Shown: in pieces, positions 53,185-60,378 of the stretch | How the letters are laid out: every line of letters begins with the position of its first letter | Position numbering within the stretch: the stretch's first letter is position 1 | NCBI GenBank assembly: GCA_022483015.1 | Contig: JAKVOB010000001.1 | Coordinates: 744,001 to 808,000 of the forward strand | Direction of reading: 5' to 3' | Source: Atopobiaceae bacterium | GTDB lineage: Bacteria > Actinomycetota > Coriobacteriia > Coriobacteriales > Atopobiaceae | Length of the DNA: 64,000 nucleotides | Made by a program: the position numbers and the translations under genes | Notes under the pieces: model-generated | The model's input: the letters and a program-made list of their open reading frames with translations, nothing else | What the model was told of the DNA's origin: nothing | Database searches by the model: none

Positions 53185-53913
53185 ATGCCGATCCCCCGGC
53201 TCTCGGACATAGCCGATGACCTGCTCGAGCTCGCCTATCCCACGCGCTGCCTGGGATGCGACGACCCTGGGGAGCTGCTCTGTCCCGACTGCCGTGCCGC
53301 GCTTCCCTGGATAGCGCAGAGGTGGGCCTGTCCCACCTGCGGCGCCCCCTTCGGCTGGCTCACCTGCACGGAGTGCACCCATGACTGGGAGCCGCGTGCC
53401 ACCGTCTGCGCCCTCTCGCACGAGGGCACCGCCGCCCGCATGGTCGTCGGGCACAAGGACGCCCATGAGCGCAGGCTCGCCCCCGTGATGGCAGCCGCCC
53501 TTGCCTGCGCCCTGGACGAGGCTGCCGCCTGGCCGGCGGCAGACGGCCGTGCCCGCTTCGATGCCGAGTCGGTCGACGGAATCTGCTTCGTCCCGGCGTC
53601 ACCGGCCGCCTATGCCCGACGGGGCTTCGACCACATGGAGGCCGTGGCGCATGAGCTCGCGCGCTTCGAGGGGCTTCCCGTCATGGACGTCCTCGCGCGC
53701 CGTGATGCCGCGGACCAGCGCACGCTCGGCAAGGAGGCGCGCGCCCGCAACGTGTCGGGCACGTTCTTCCTGGCGGAGGAGGTGGCCGGTGTACGGCTCC
53801 TCCTCATCGATGACGTCGCCACCACGGGCTCGTCGGTCCGCTCCGCGGCAGCCACCCTGTTGGCCCATGGTGCCGGCGAGGTCACGGCCTGTACCTTCGC
53901 GCGGGTGTGGTGA
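53185..53913 (+). CDS. comFC: ComFC-family phosphoribosyltransferase-like protein
   Basis: 242 aa. N-terminal Cys-rich zinc region (CLGCDD, CPDC, CPTCGAP, CTEC; residues 23-70) followed by a type I phosphoribosyltransferase fold with the PRPP loop LLLIDDVATTGSSV (about 204-217) and ARRGFDHMEAVAHELA. ComFC is needed for DNA uptake or single-strand handling in competence. comFA is absent nearby. Start ATG follows GGGAGG. The downstream order comFC - RNA - hpf recalls the Firmicute comF-hpf neighbourhood. Confidence 0.88.
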   Translation: MPIPRLSDIADDLLELAYPTRCLGCDDPGELLCPDCRAALPWIAQRWACPTCGAPFGWLTCTECTHDWEPRATVCALSHEGTAARMVVGHKDAHERRLAPVMAAALACALDEAAAWPAADGRARFDAESVDGICFVPASPAAYARRGFDHMEAVAHELARFEGLPVMDVLARRDAADQRTLGKEARARNVSGTFFLAEEVAGVRLLLIDDVATTGSSVRSAAATLLAHGAGEVTACTFARVW

Positions 53914-54005
53914 GGCGGCCGCCCGACCACGTCCCCCCATCCTCCCTCGAGGCCTTGGAGCTTTTGTCGAACATGCTGCTAGCGCAGAAGGTCCCTTGAT
54001 CACAC

Positions 54006-54014
54006 TGCTATACT
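54006..54014 (+). promoter_or_regulatory. Extended -10 promoter of the structured RNA
   Basis: TGCTATACT (TGn + TATACT) at 54006-54014 predicts transcription from about 54020-54022, immediately before the first stem of the RNA. No good -35 lies at 17-base spacing, as is usual for extended -10 promoters. Confidence 0.6.
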
Positions 54015-54020
54015 TCAAAC

Positions 54021-54275
54021 GTTTCACCCAGGTCTGTGGTTGCGGGGGCGCAAGCCCCCTAGTCCATGGCAGACGAGGCCGAAGGGATCCACGTAAGCTG
54101 CTGCGTGCGCGCAGGGGCGATCATGGTTCGTCCTAGAAGTAAGTCGCACCGCCCGTCATACCAGAGGCATCCCGCCTCGCGGGCGAGAGGGTCAGTCGTG
54201 AAGGCACCGTGGTGCCCGAGCAAACGCCCCGGTGCGCGAGTGTGGGGGCAAAGACCAGGTCAGCTGGGTGGGATG
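54021..54275 (+). ncRNA. Structured RNA between comFC and hpf, probable raiA-motif RNA
   Basis: A 415-base non-coding gap holds a compact RNA-like element. A closing stem CACCCA (54025-54030) pairs with TGGGTG (54265-54270), and the next GGTCT (54031-54035) pairs with AGACC (54252-54256). Inside are clear hairpins: GGGGGC-GCAA-GCCCCC (54044-54059, GNRA loop), GAGGC-ATCCC-GCCTC (54164-54178) and GGCAC-CGTG-GTGCC (54203-54216). Length of about 250 nt, its own promoter, and position by hpf/raiA in a likely coriobacterium fit the raiA-motif RNA, an ncRNA class of Clostridia and Actinobacteria. Identity is inferred; no covariance search was run. Confidence 0.6.
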
Positions 54276-54328
54276 CATGAATGAACGTCAGAGGCACGCA
54301 TAGGCAGCAGGTATCAGGGAGCCGTCTC

Positions 54329-55327
54329 ATGAAGCGCAGGTCCTTCGTCGCCCTCCTCGGCGCATGTGTCGCAGGGGCACTCGCACTCCCGCTTGCGGGC
54401 TGCTCGTCAACCGGGGTCCTCTCGTCGCTCGGCCTTACCACGACCTCCGTCGACGACGCGCGCACGCAGGCGCAGGAGGCCGTCTCGCCCACGGTCACCA
54501 CCCCGACCATCGCCACGGACGGCACCCTCACGGTGGGGCTCCTCACCGAGTCCGAGTCCGCCCCCCTCTGCATCACCGACAAGGCCGATGCCGTGACGGG
54601 CATGGACATCGACATCGCCTCGGCCATCGCCGACGAGCTGGGGCTCTCGGTCAAGTTCGTCTCGGTCAGCTCCTCCACGTCCGGGTTGCAGTCGGGCTGT
54701 GACATCGTCATGGGGGCGACGAACGGTGCCGATGGGGTCAAGGTCGTGTCGACCTATGCCGAGAAGGCCACCTGCCTGTTCCACCAGGGCGTCGTGGGCG
54801 TCGCCACGACCAGCCAGCTCTCTGGCAAGACGGTCGCGGTGCAGGATGGGTCCGTGTCGCAGAACACCCTCTCCAAGACGAACCTCGTCACGACGCAGAA
54901 GACCTTCGGCAACCTCAACGAGGCCTTCGAGGCACTGAGCGCTGGGACCGTCGACTACGTCTGCTGTGACGCCTACTCGGGTGCCTATCTCGCGGCCACC
55001 TACAAGGGCATCACCACGGCAGGCACCATCGACGCGCCCACGTCCCTGGGCATCGGGGTCTCCTCGAGCAACTCGAGCCTCCAGACTGCCGTGGCCGGCG
55101 CCTACCAGGCCATCTCGCAGGACGGCCGGCTCGACCTCATCCGCACCCGATGGGTGGGCAGCATGGCCCAGCTCACCTCGTCGAGCCAGATCCAGGGGAT
55201 CACGTCCACGTCCACGTCGGCCGCCACCGGTTCGGCCGACTCGGCTGCGACCACCTCCTCGTCAAGTGGCAGCGACGGGTCGACGGCCGGTTCGAACGCG
55301 GTCGCGGCGGTCTCCTCTGCCAGCTGA
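54329..55327 (+). CDS. Orphan substrate-binding lipoprotein (amino-acid type)
   Basis: 332 aa. Signal 1-24 with RRSFVALLGA and lipobox LPLAGC (lipidated Cys about 25). The body (about 60-275) is an SBP_bac_3-type fold: LTVGLLTESESAPL, VTGMDIDIASAIADELGL, DIVMGAT and VDYVCCDAYSGAYL (lobe switch). A Ser/Thr/Ala-rich tail (280-332) replaces the usual end. No permease or ATPase gene is nearby. Start ATG 54329 follows AGGGAG; the upstream open frame runs into the RNA element. It may be translated from an mRNA whose leader is that RNA. Confidence 0.82.
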   Translation: MKRRSFVALLGACVAGALALPLAGCSSTGVLSSLGLTTTSVDDARTQAQEAVSPTVTTPTIATDGTLTVGLLTESESAPLCITDKADAVTGMDIDIASAIADELGLSVKFVSVSSSTSGLQSGCDIVMGATNGADGVKVVSTYAEKATCLFHQGVVGVATTSQLSGKTVAVQDGSVSQNTLSKTNLVTTQKTFGNLNEAFEALSAGTVDYVCCDAYSGAYLAATYKGITTAGTIDAPTSLGIGVSSSNSSLQTAVAGAYQAISQDGRLDLIRTRWVGSMAQLTSSSQIQGITSTSTSAATGSADSAATTSSSSGSDGSTAGSNAVAAVSSAS

Positions 55328-55439
55328 TGGGGTTCGACCCATCCGCACCGACCGCTCGTGGGGCAGGAGCAACCCATCGCGATTCCGGGCGCTTGTTTGG
55401 GTATGACCACTGTATCCGGGTCCACACGGGCCGCCAGGG

Positions 55440-55473
55440 AACAGTGGCGGCACGAGTCGGAACCTGCACTGTT
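55440..55473 (+). other. Stem-loop in the hpf leader
   Basis: AACAGTG (55440-55446) pairs with CACTGTT (55467-55473), ending 11 bases before the hpf ribosome binding site (GGAGG, 55484-55488). It could modulate hpf translation or end the upstream transcript. Confidence 0.4.
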
Positions 55474-55492
55474 GGCGACGAATGGAGGCAAC

Positions 55493-56078
55493 ATGGTGGA
55501 CATCAAGGTCTCTGGGCGCAAGACGACGGTCACAGAGCCGCTCCGCGAGTACGTTGACGAGAAGATCGGCGATGCCCTGAAGGTGTTCGAGATGCGGCCC
55601 ATGAGCTGCGACGTCGTACTCCGTGTGGAGAACAACCCCTCGAACCCCGATCGCTCGACCTGCGAGGTCACGGTCTTCGTGCGCGATGCCGTCGTACGTG
55701 TGGTCGCCACCGATCCCGACATGTACGCAGCCATCGACATCGCTGCCGACAAGGTCACCCGGCAGCTGCGCAAGTTCAAGACGCGCGTGGTCGAGCGCAA
55801 GCACCGCTCCGAGGGGCCTTCCCCCGCAGCCGCTCACCACGACGGACTACGCCGACCTCATCGACGAGAAGCCCGGGGACGAGGACGAGCTCGTCCGGGA
55901 GAAGGTCATCGACCTACCGCCGATGACCGAGGAGCAGGCCCTGGTCCAGACGGACCTCATCGGGCATGACTTCTATGTCTTCACCAATGCCGAGACGGGC
56001 CTCGTCAACGTCATCTATCACCGCCATAATGGCGGGTATGGCATCATCAAGCCCAAGATCGAGGAGTCGGATGAGTAA
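55493..56078 (+). CDS. hpf: Long-form ribosome hibernation promoting factor, interrupted by a frameshift
   Basis: HPF(long)/RaiA dimerises idle ribosomes into 100S particles. The N-terminal domain reads from ATG 55493 (GGAGG upstream): MVDIKVSGRKTTVTEPLREY through QLRKFKTRVVERKHR. The C-terminal dimerisation domain (DLPPMTEEQALVQTDLIGHD, NAETGLVNVIYHRHNGGYG) continues in the +1 frame to 56078. The switch lies at or near a five-C run (55820-55824). Reading four Cs gives one uninterrupted protein of about 195 aa. Without this, translation ends at 55969 after an unrelated Arg-rich tail. Possible causes are a sequencing indel, a true mutation or +1 frameshifting at CCC. The end overlaps degV by 8 bases. 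Confidence 0.85.
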
Positions 56079-57162
56079 GAGGGACGAATCCAGCACTACC
56101 GAGGACAGTACGGCCGCGGCGCCCGAGGCAAAAGCCCCGGACGCCGCGGCGCGTGCGGGTCATGCCTTCCGCAAGCGCGCCACCTGCACGATCATCGTCG
56201 ACTCCTGTGCCGACTTCTCGCCCGTGGTGGTCAAGGCCCTGGGCGTCGACGTCATAGGGTTCCCCTACGTCATGGATGACGGCGAGCACGTGGACGACCT
56301 CTGGCAGTCCATGGACCCGCATGACTTCTACGAGGCCATGCGCAAGGGGGAGCAGATCACCACCTCGGCGGTCACGCCCGGGCATTACCTCGAGGTCTTC
56401 GAGAAGGCCGCCCAGACAGGGCTCCCTACCATCTACCTCGCCTTCACGGCGGGCCTCTCGTCGAGCATCTATGCTGCCCAGCAGGCCGCCGACATGGTCC
56501 GCGAGGAGCATCCTGGCTTCCGCATCGAGGTCATCGACAACCTCTGCGACTCCTGTGCCTCGGAGCTCCTTGCCATCGAGGTCGTCCGACAGGCAGGCAA
56601 CGGCCTGTCGTTCGACGAGCTCGTGGAGTGGACGAGCGAGGCCCGCTTCTTCCTGCAGGGCTACTTCACGCTCGACTCCTTCGATGCGTTGGCTCGTGGC
56701 GGGCGCATCCCGCCTGCTGCGGCGCAGGTCACCGGCAAGCTCGACATCAAGCCCGAGCTCTCGTACGACCTCGACGGGTCGCTCAGCCTCAAGGGCATGT
56801 GCCGCGGTCGCAAGAAGGCGCTCCGCGCGATCCTCGCCGACTTCAAGGCGAACTACTCGGGCGACACGAGCCTGCCCATGGCCATCGTCTCGGCCGATGC
56901 CGAGAAGGACGCGGACTGGCTCGAGGAGCAGGTCAGACGTGAGCCTGGCTGCTCTGACCTCGCCATCATCAGGAGCTCGGTCTCGCCCGTGCTCGGTGCC
57001 CATGTGGGGCCGGGCATGGTGGCGCTCACCTTCTGGGGAAGCGACCGCCGCGAGAAGGTCTCCCTCACCGACCGCATCGCCCGCAGGGTCAGGAACGGTG
57101 ACGTCGCGGACGAGGCGGCCCCCGGTGCCGACGTGCCGGCGCCCCCGACGCAAGACCACTAG
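56071..57162 (+). CDS. DegV-family fatty-acid-binding protein
   Basis: A 363-aa protein whose DegV domain starts at about residue 37: CTIIVDSCADFSPVVVKALG, DVIGFPYVMDDGEHVDD, QITTSAVTPGHYLEVFE, TIYLAFTAGLSSSIY, the fatty-acid tunnel residues in FTLDSFDALARGGRIP, and SSVSPVLGAHVGPGMV. DegV/FakB proteins present fatty acids to FakA kinase; FakA is not in the window. An extra charged N-terminus (1-35) and a Pro/Ala tail are non-family. It starts inside the last codons of hpf, implying coupling. Confidence 0.88.
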   Translation: MSKRDESSTTEDSTAAAPEAKAPDAAARAGHAFRKRATCTIIVDSCADFSPVVVKALGVDVIGFPYVMDDGEHVDDLWQSMDPHDFYEAMRKGEQITTSAVTPGHYLEVFEKAAQTGLPTIYLAFTAGLSSSIYAAQQAADMVREEHPGFRIEVIDNLCDSCASELLAIEVVRQAGNGLSFDELVEWTSEARFFLQGYFTLDSFDALARGGRIPPAAAQVTGKLDIKPELSYDLDGSLSLKGMCRGRKKALRAILADFKANYSGDTSLPMAIVSADAEKDADWLEEQVRREPGCSDLAIIRSSVSPVLGAHVGPGMVALTFWGSDRREKVSLTDRIARRVRNGDVADEAAPGADVPAPPTQDH

Positions 57163-57216
57163 GCATCCGCCTCTTCCCGTGACCTCGCACGTCCCTATCG
57201 TATCGAAAGGAACCAC

Positions 57217-58275
57217 ATGTCCTCTCAGAACCTCCAGAAGGTGGCCCTCATCGGCTGCGGCATCATGGGCGCGCCCATCGCAGGCCACATCCTCGATGCG
57301 GGGTATGACCTCACGGTCAACAACCGCACCAAGGCCAAGGCCGACGCCCTCGTGGCGCGCGGGGCCCATTGGGCGGACACCCCCGCCGAGGCCGCGGCAG
57401 ACGCCGACGTGGTCCTCACGATGCTCGGGTATCCCGATGACGTCGAGGACGTCTACCTCGCGACGCATGGCCTCATCCGTGCGGCCAAGAAGGGCGCCTG
57501 GCTGGTGGACCTCACCACGTCGTCACCCCAGCTCGCCCGCGACATCCATGACGCCGCAGAGGTCGAGGACAAGCATGCCGTCGACATCCCGGTGACCGGT
57601 GGCGAGGGAGGAGCCCAGGCGGGCACCCTCACGCTCATCGTGGGCGCGACCGAGGACGAGGTGGCGCCCATCCGTGCTCTCCTCGACACCTTCTCGAGCA
57701 AGCTCTTCTTCTTCGGCGCGGCGGGCTGCGGCCAGACCGCCAAGCTCTGCAACCAGGTCTCGCTCGCGAGCTGCATGGTCGGCATGGCCGACTCGATCGC
57801 GCTGGCCGAGGCCGGCGGGATCGACGTGCACAAGATGCTCGACATGGTGGGCTCGGGCATGGGCGGTTCCCGCGCGCTCGCCGAGCTCGGCCCCAAGGCG
57901 GCTGACGGCGACTACAAGCCGGGCTTCCTCTCCGAGCATATGCGCAAGGACATCGGGCTTGCCATCAAGCAGTCCGAGGATGCCGACATCACCCTTCCTG
58001 GCGCCGAGAACGCCTTCGTGCTGTACGACATGCTCTGCCAGATCGGTGGCATGCGCCTGGGCACCCAGGCGATCGAGCTGCTCTATTCGGACGAGGCCAC
58101 CTCGGTGGCGGCAGGTCTCGACTGGTCGCTCCTCGATGCCGAATCCCTCGAGGGGGACGGCGACGGCGACGGCTGCGGCTGCGGCCATGACCATGGGCAC
58201 GGTGACGGCTGCGGCTGTGACCACCATCATGGTGATGGCCACACCTGCACCTGCGATGACGAGGGCGAGGAGTAG
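57217..58275 (+). CDS. 3-hydroxyisobutyrate-dehydrogenase-family oxidoreductase with Cys/His-rich tail
   Basis: Residues 1-300 are a beta-hydroxyacid dehydrogenase (HIBADH/GarR family): NAD(P) loop ALIGCGIMGAPIAGHIL, substrate loop DIPVTGGEGGAQAGTLTLIV, catalytic Lys in CGQTAKLCNQ, and KDIGLAIKQSEDADI. The likely reaction is reversible oxidation of a short hydroxyacid such as tartronate semialdehyde/glycerate or hydroxyisobutyrate; the substrate is unresolved. Residues about 316-352 are an added tail of Gly, Asp, 6 Cys and 7 His (GDGCGCGHDHGHG, CDHHHGDGHTCTC), resembling metal-storage tails of SlyD/HypB. GAAAGGAA precedes the ATG. Confidence 0.88.
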   Translation: MSSQNLQKVALIGCGIMGAPIAGHILDAGYDLTVNNRTKAKADALVARGAHWADTPAEAAADADVVLTMLGYPDDVEDVYLATHGLIRAAKKGAWLVDLTTSSPQLARDIHDAAEVEDKHAVDIPVTGGEGGAQAGTLTLIVGATEDEVAPIRALLDTFSSKLFFFGAAGCGQTAKLCNQVSLASCMVGMADSIALAEAGGIDVHKMLDMVGSGMGGSRALAELGPKAADGDYKPGFLSEHMRKDIGLAIKQSEDADITLPGAENAFVLYDMLCQIGGMRLGTQAIELLYSDEATSVAAGLDWSLLDAESLEGDGDGDGCGCGHDHGHGDGCGCDHHHGDGHTCTCDDEGEE

Positions 58276-58278
58276 CGC

Positions 58279-58743
58279 GTGGACGGCTTCGCGATAGCCA
58301 TAGTGGGGCTGCTCCTGCTGGTCTTCGGCATCGTCCTCGGGGTCCGCATCGGGGAGGAGCTGGCCGCACGCTGCACCACCACCAAGGACTACTGGCTCTA
58401 CAACCTCGCGGTGCTTCTCGTGGGGTCGGTGGTCTCGGCCTTCGTCTGGGCGACGGGCTGGGTGGTCCTGGCCTTCCTGACCATAGGCCTCATCGCCGGC
58501 GGCATCGCTGGCCTCAAGTTCGGCTTCGGTGAGTCCGTGGGCCCCTGGAAGATCCACGACCGCTTCTTACGCGTCAACAAGAGCCAGGTCAAGGCTGCCG
58601 AGACGGGCCGTGCGGCGGCGGCACGCGAGCGCCGCAAGAAGGGCGAGCCCGAGCCCGAGCTCATGAGCGTGGCCGCACCGGGAACGGATGCGGACCCACA
58701 CGGGGACTCGTCGTCAGACCCGCATATCAGCAACAAGGGCTAG
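58279..58743 (+). CDS. Small membrane protein of unknown function
   Basis: 154 aa starting at GTG 58279, 3 bases after the dehydrogenase stop, with GAGGAG upstream. Three helices are predicted (about 3-25, 40-60 and 62-82), followed by a basic cytoplasmic tail (HDRFLRVNKSQVKAAETGR, RERRKKGEPEPE) that is likely disordered. I do not recognise the family. Co-translation with the dehydrogenase suggests a shared operon. Confidence 0.7.
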   Translation: MDGFAIAIVGLLLLVFGIVLGVRIGEELAARCTTTKDYWLYNLAVLLVGSVVSAFVWATGWVVLAFLTIGLIAGGIAGLKFGFGESVGPWKIHDRFLRVNKSQVKAAETGRAAAARERRKKGEPEPELMSVAAPGTDADPHGDSSSDPHISNKG

Positions 58744-58786
58744 CCACAGGGCCAGCCCCCAACGACAGAACGGAACGGAACAGGAA

Positions 58787-59581
58787 ATGAATCCCATCAA
58801 TACCATGAGCGAGGCAGCGCAGAGCTCCATCGCCGTGCTCATCGACTACGAGAACCTCGCCCTCGGCACGGGCCGTCGCAAGAGGAACGGCCACCAGGAG
58901 GAGGGCCCACGCCCCGACGTGGCGCGCATCCTCGAGCGCCTGGTCGAGAAGGGCCGCGTGGTGTCCAAGCGCGCCTATTGCGACTGGCAGCGCTTCGAGG
59001 ACGCCGTGACGCCCCTCCACGAGCTCGGCATCGAGCTCATAGAGATCCCCGACCGGGCCTATACCGGCAAGAACTCCGCCGACATCCGCCTGGCGGTCGA
59101 CGCCGTGGAGATGTGCCTCACCAAGGACCACATCGACACCTTCGCGATCCTCTCGGGAGACTCGGACTTCTCGCCGTGCGTGGCCAAGCTCAAGGAGTAT
59201 GGCCGCCGCGTGATCGGGGTCGGCATGAAGGAGGCCACGAGCCCGCTGCTGGCCGAGAACTGCGACGAGTTCATCTTCTACGAGGACATCGTGACCACCG
59301 GCGGCCTGCCCCCCTATGAGGGGAAGGTCCCCAAGGAGAAGCAGCCCTGCTACCAGCTCCTGCTCGAGTCCATCGACGCCATCCAGCGCGAGAACGACGG
59401 CGCGATCCTGGCATCGCTGCTCAAGGACACCATGCGCCGCAAGCGTCCGCAGTTCTCGGAGGGGAGCTACGGGTACCGCTCCTTCACGGAGCTGCTCAAG
59501 GAGGCCGCCTCGCTCGGCCTCATCGAGATCCATCGTGACCAGCGTAGTGGGACCGCCGTCGTCGACGGCTTCTGCGAATAG
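58787..59581 (+). CDS. NYN-domain protein with C-terminal winged-helix/LOTUS-like region
   Basis: 264 aa. The NYN (PIN-like, LabA/DUF88) RNase-fold domain spans about 15-165: IAVLIDYENLALG (first Asp), KRAYCDWQRFEDAV, ADIRLAVDAVEMCL (Asp) and AILSGDSDFSPCVAKLKEYG (Asp pair), carrying the acidic residues expected of a metal-dependent nuclease. Residues about 185-262 (YQLLLESIDAIQRENDG, FSEGSYGYRSFTELLKEA) look like an OST-HTH/LOTUS RNA-binding domain. Start ATG 58787 follows AGGAA. RNA turnover is the likely role, target unknown. Confidence 0.85.
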   Translation: MNPINTMSEAAQSSIAVLIDYENLALGTGRRKRNGHQEEGPRPDVARILERLVEKGRVVSKRAYCDWQRFEDAVTPLHELGIELIEIPDRAYTGKNSADIRLAVDAVEMCLTKDHIDTFAILSGDSDFSPCVAKLKEYGRRVIGVGMKEATSPLLAENCDEFIFYEDIVTTGGLPPYEGKVPKEKQPCYQLLLESIDAIQRENDGAILASLLKDTMRRKRPQFSEGSYGYRSFTELLKEAASLGLIEIHRDQRSGTAVVDGFCE

Positions 59582-59601
59582 GCAAGGAGAGACGAGGGAC
59601 C

Positions 59602-60378
59602 ATGGCAACCAAGAAGACCGATACCACCAAGAAGGACGAGCCCGAGGCCAAGAAGGCACCGGCGAAGGCCCGCAAGGCCGTGACGACGGCCAAGGCCACG
59701 ACCAAGAAGCCCAAGAAGCCCGCCGCCAAGAAGAAGCCCGCGACCAAGAAGGCCGCGGCGGCCAAGGAGCCCGAGGCCCAGCCCGAGGCCGTCGAGCCAA
59801 AGCCCGAGACGATCACGCCCGAGGACGTGGCGGCGAGCGTGGAGGAGCTCTCGGGAGCCAACCGCCGTCATCGCCAGGAGGCCTCCCATACCGTCGCGCT
59901 GGCAGCCAAGGCTGATTCGTCGGTCCTGGCCCCGCACATCGATGACCTGGTCGACGCCCTCTTCCGTCCCGAGGCGCAGACGAGGTGGGAGGTGCTCGAC
60001 GCCCTGGCGGTCTATGCGGCAGATGGCGGCGAGGGCGCCGAGACCGCCTACGACGGTGCCGAGGCGTCGCTGTTCGACGAGGGCTCCTCTCGCGTGCGCC
60101 TCTCGGCATTCCGCTTCCTGGCTGCGCTGGGTGCCACCTCGCCAGAGCGCTCTGACGAGGTCTGGCCCCTGCTCGACGAGGGCATCCAGTGCTTCCACGG
60201 TGACCTCGAGTATCGGGACATGCTCGTGGCCCTGCTCGACTTCGTGCGCGGCTCCATCTCGCCTGCGACGCGCGATGCGCTCGTGGAGCGCATCAGCTTC
60301 GACGCGACCTCGGGCCGTGGCTACATCAAGACCTGCTCGGCGGACATCATCGCCGCATCCAATGAAGGGACCAAGTAG
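59602..60378 (+). CDS. Histone-H1-like Lys/Ala/Pro-rich tail plus helical-repeat domain
   Basis: 258 aa. Residues 1-58 are highly basic with KKPKKPAAKKKPATKKAA repeats, like bacterial H1-type nucleic-acid-binding tails. An acidic linker (59-75) follows. Residues 78-255 are helical, repeat-like (HEAT-like): ASHTVALAAKADSSVLAPHI, DLVDALFRPEAQTRWEVLDA and SRVRLSAFRFLAALGATSPE. It lies between the NYN gene (20 bases) and the isocitrate dehydrogenase gene (directly adjacent), all with good ribosome binding sites. A nucleoid- or RNA-associated role is inferred. Confidence 0.75.
   Translation: MATKKTDTTKKDEPEAKKAPAKARKAVTTAKATTKKPKKPAAKKKPATKKAAAAKEPEAQPEAVEPKPETITPEDVAASVEELSGANRRHRQEASHTVALAAKADSSVLAPHIDDLVDALFRPEAQTRWEVLDALAVYAADGGEGAETAYDGAEASLFDEGSSRVRLSAFRFLAALGATSPERSDEVWPLLDEGIQCFHGDLEYRDMLVALLDFVRGSISPATRDALVERISFDATSGRGYIKTCSADIIAASNEGTK

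Noticed and set aside
54021-54275. Alternatives for the structured RNA: tmRNA, RNase P RNA, SRP RNA, 6S RNA, or a ydaO/cobalamin riboswitch
   Set aside because: None of the diagnostic words of those RNAs that I know (for example tmRNA ends, the RNase P GAAAGUCCGG core, SRP GGUCAGGUCCGGAAGGAAGCAG, the B12 box) is present. The multi-hairpin layout and hpf neighbourhood fit the raiA motif better.
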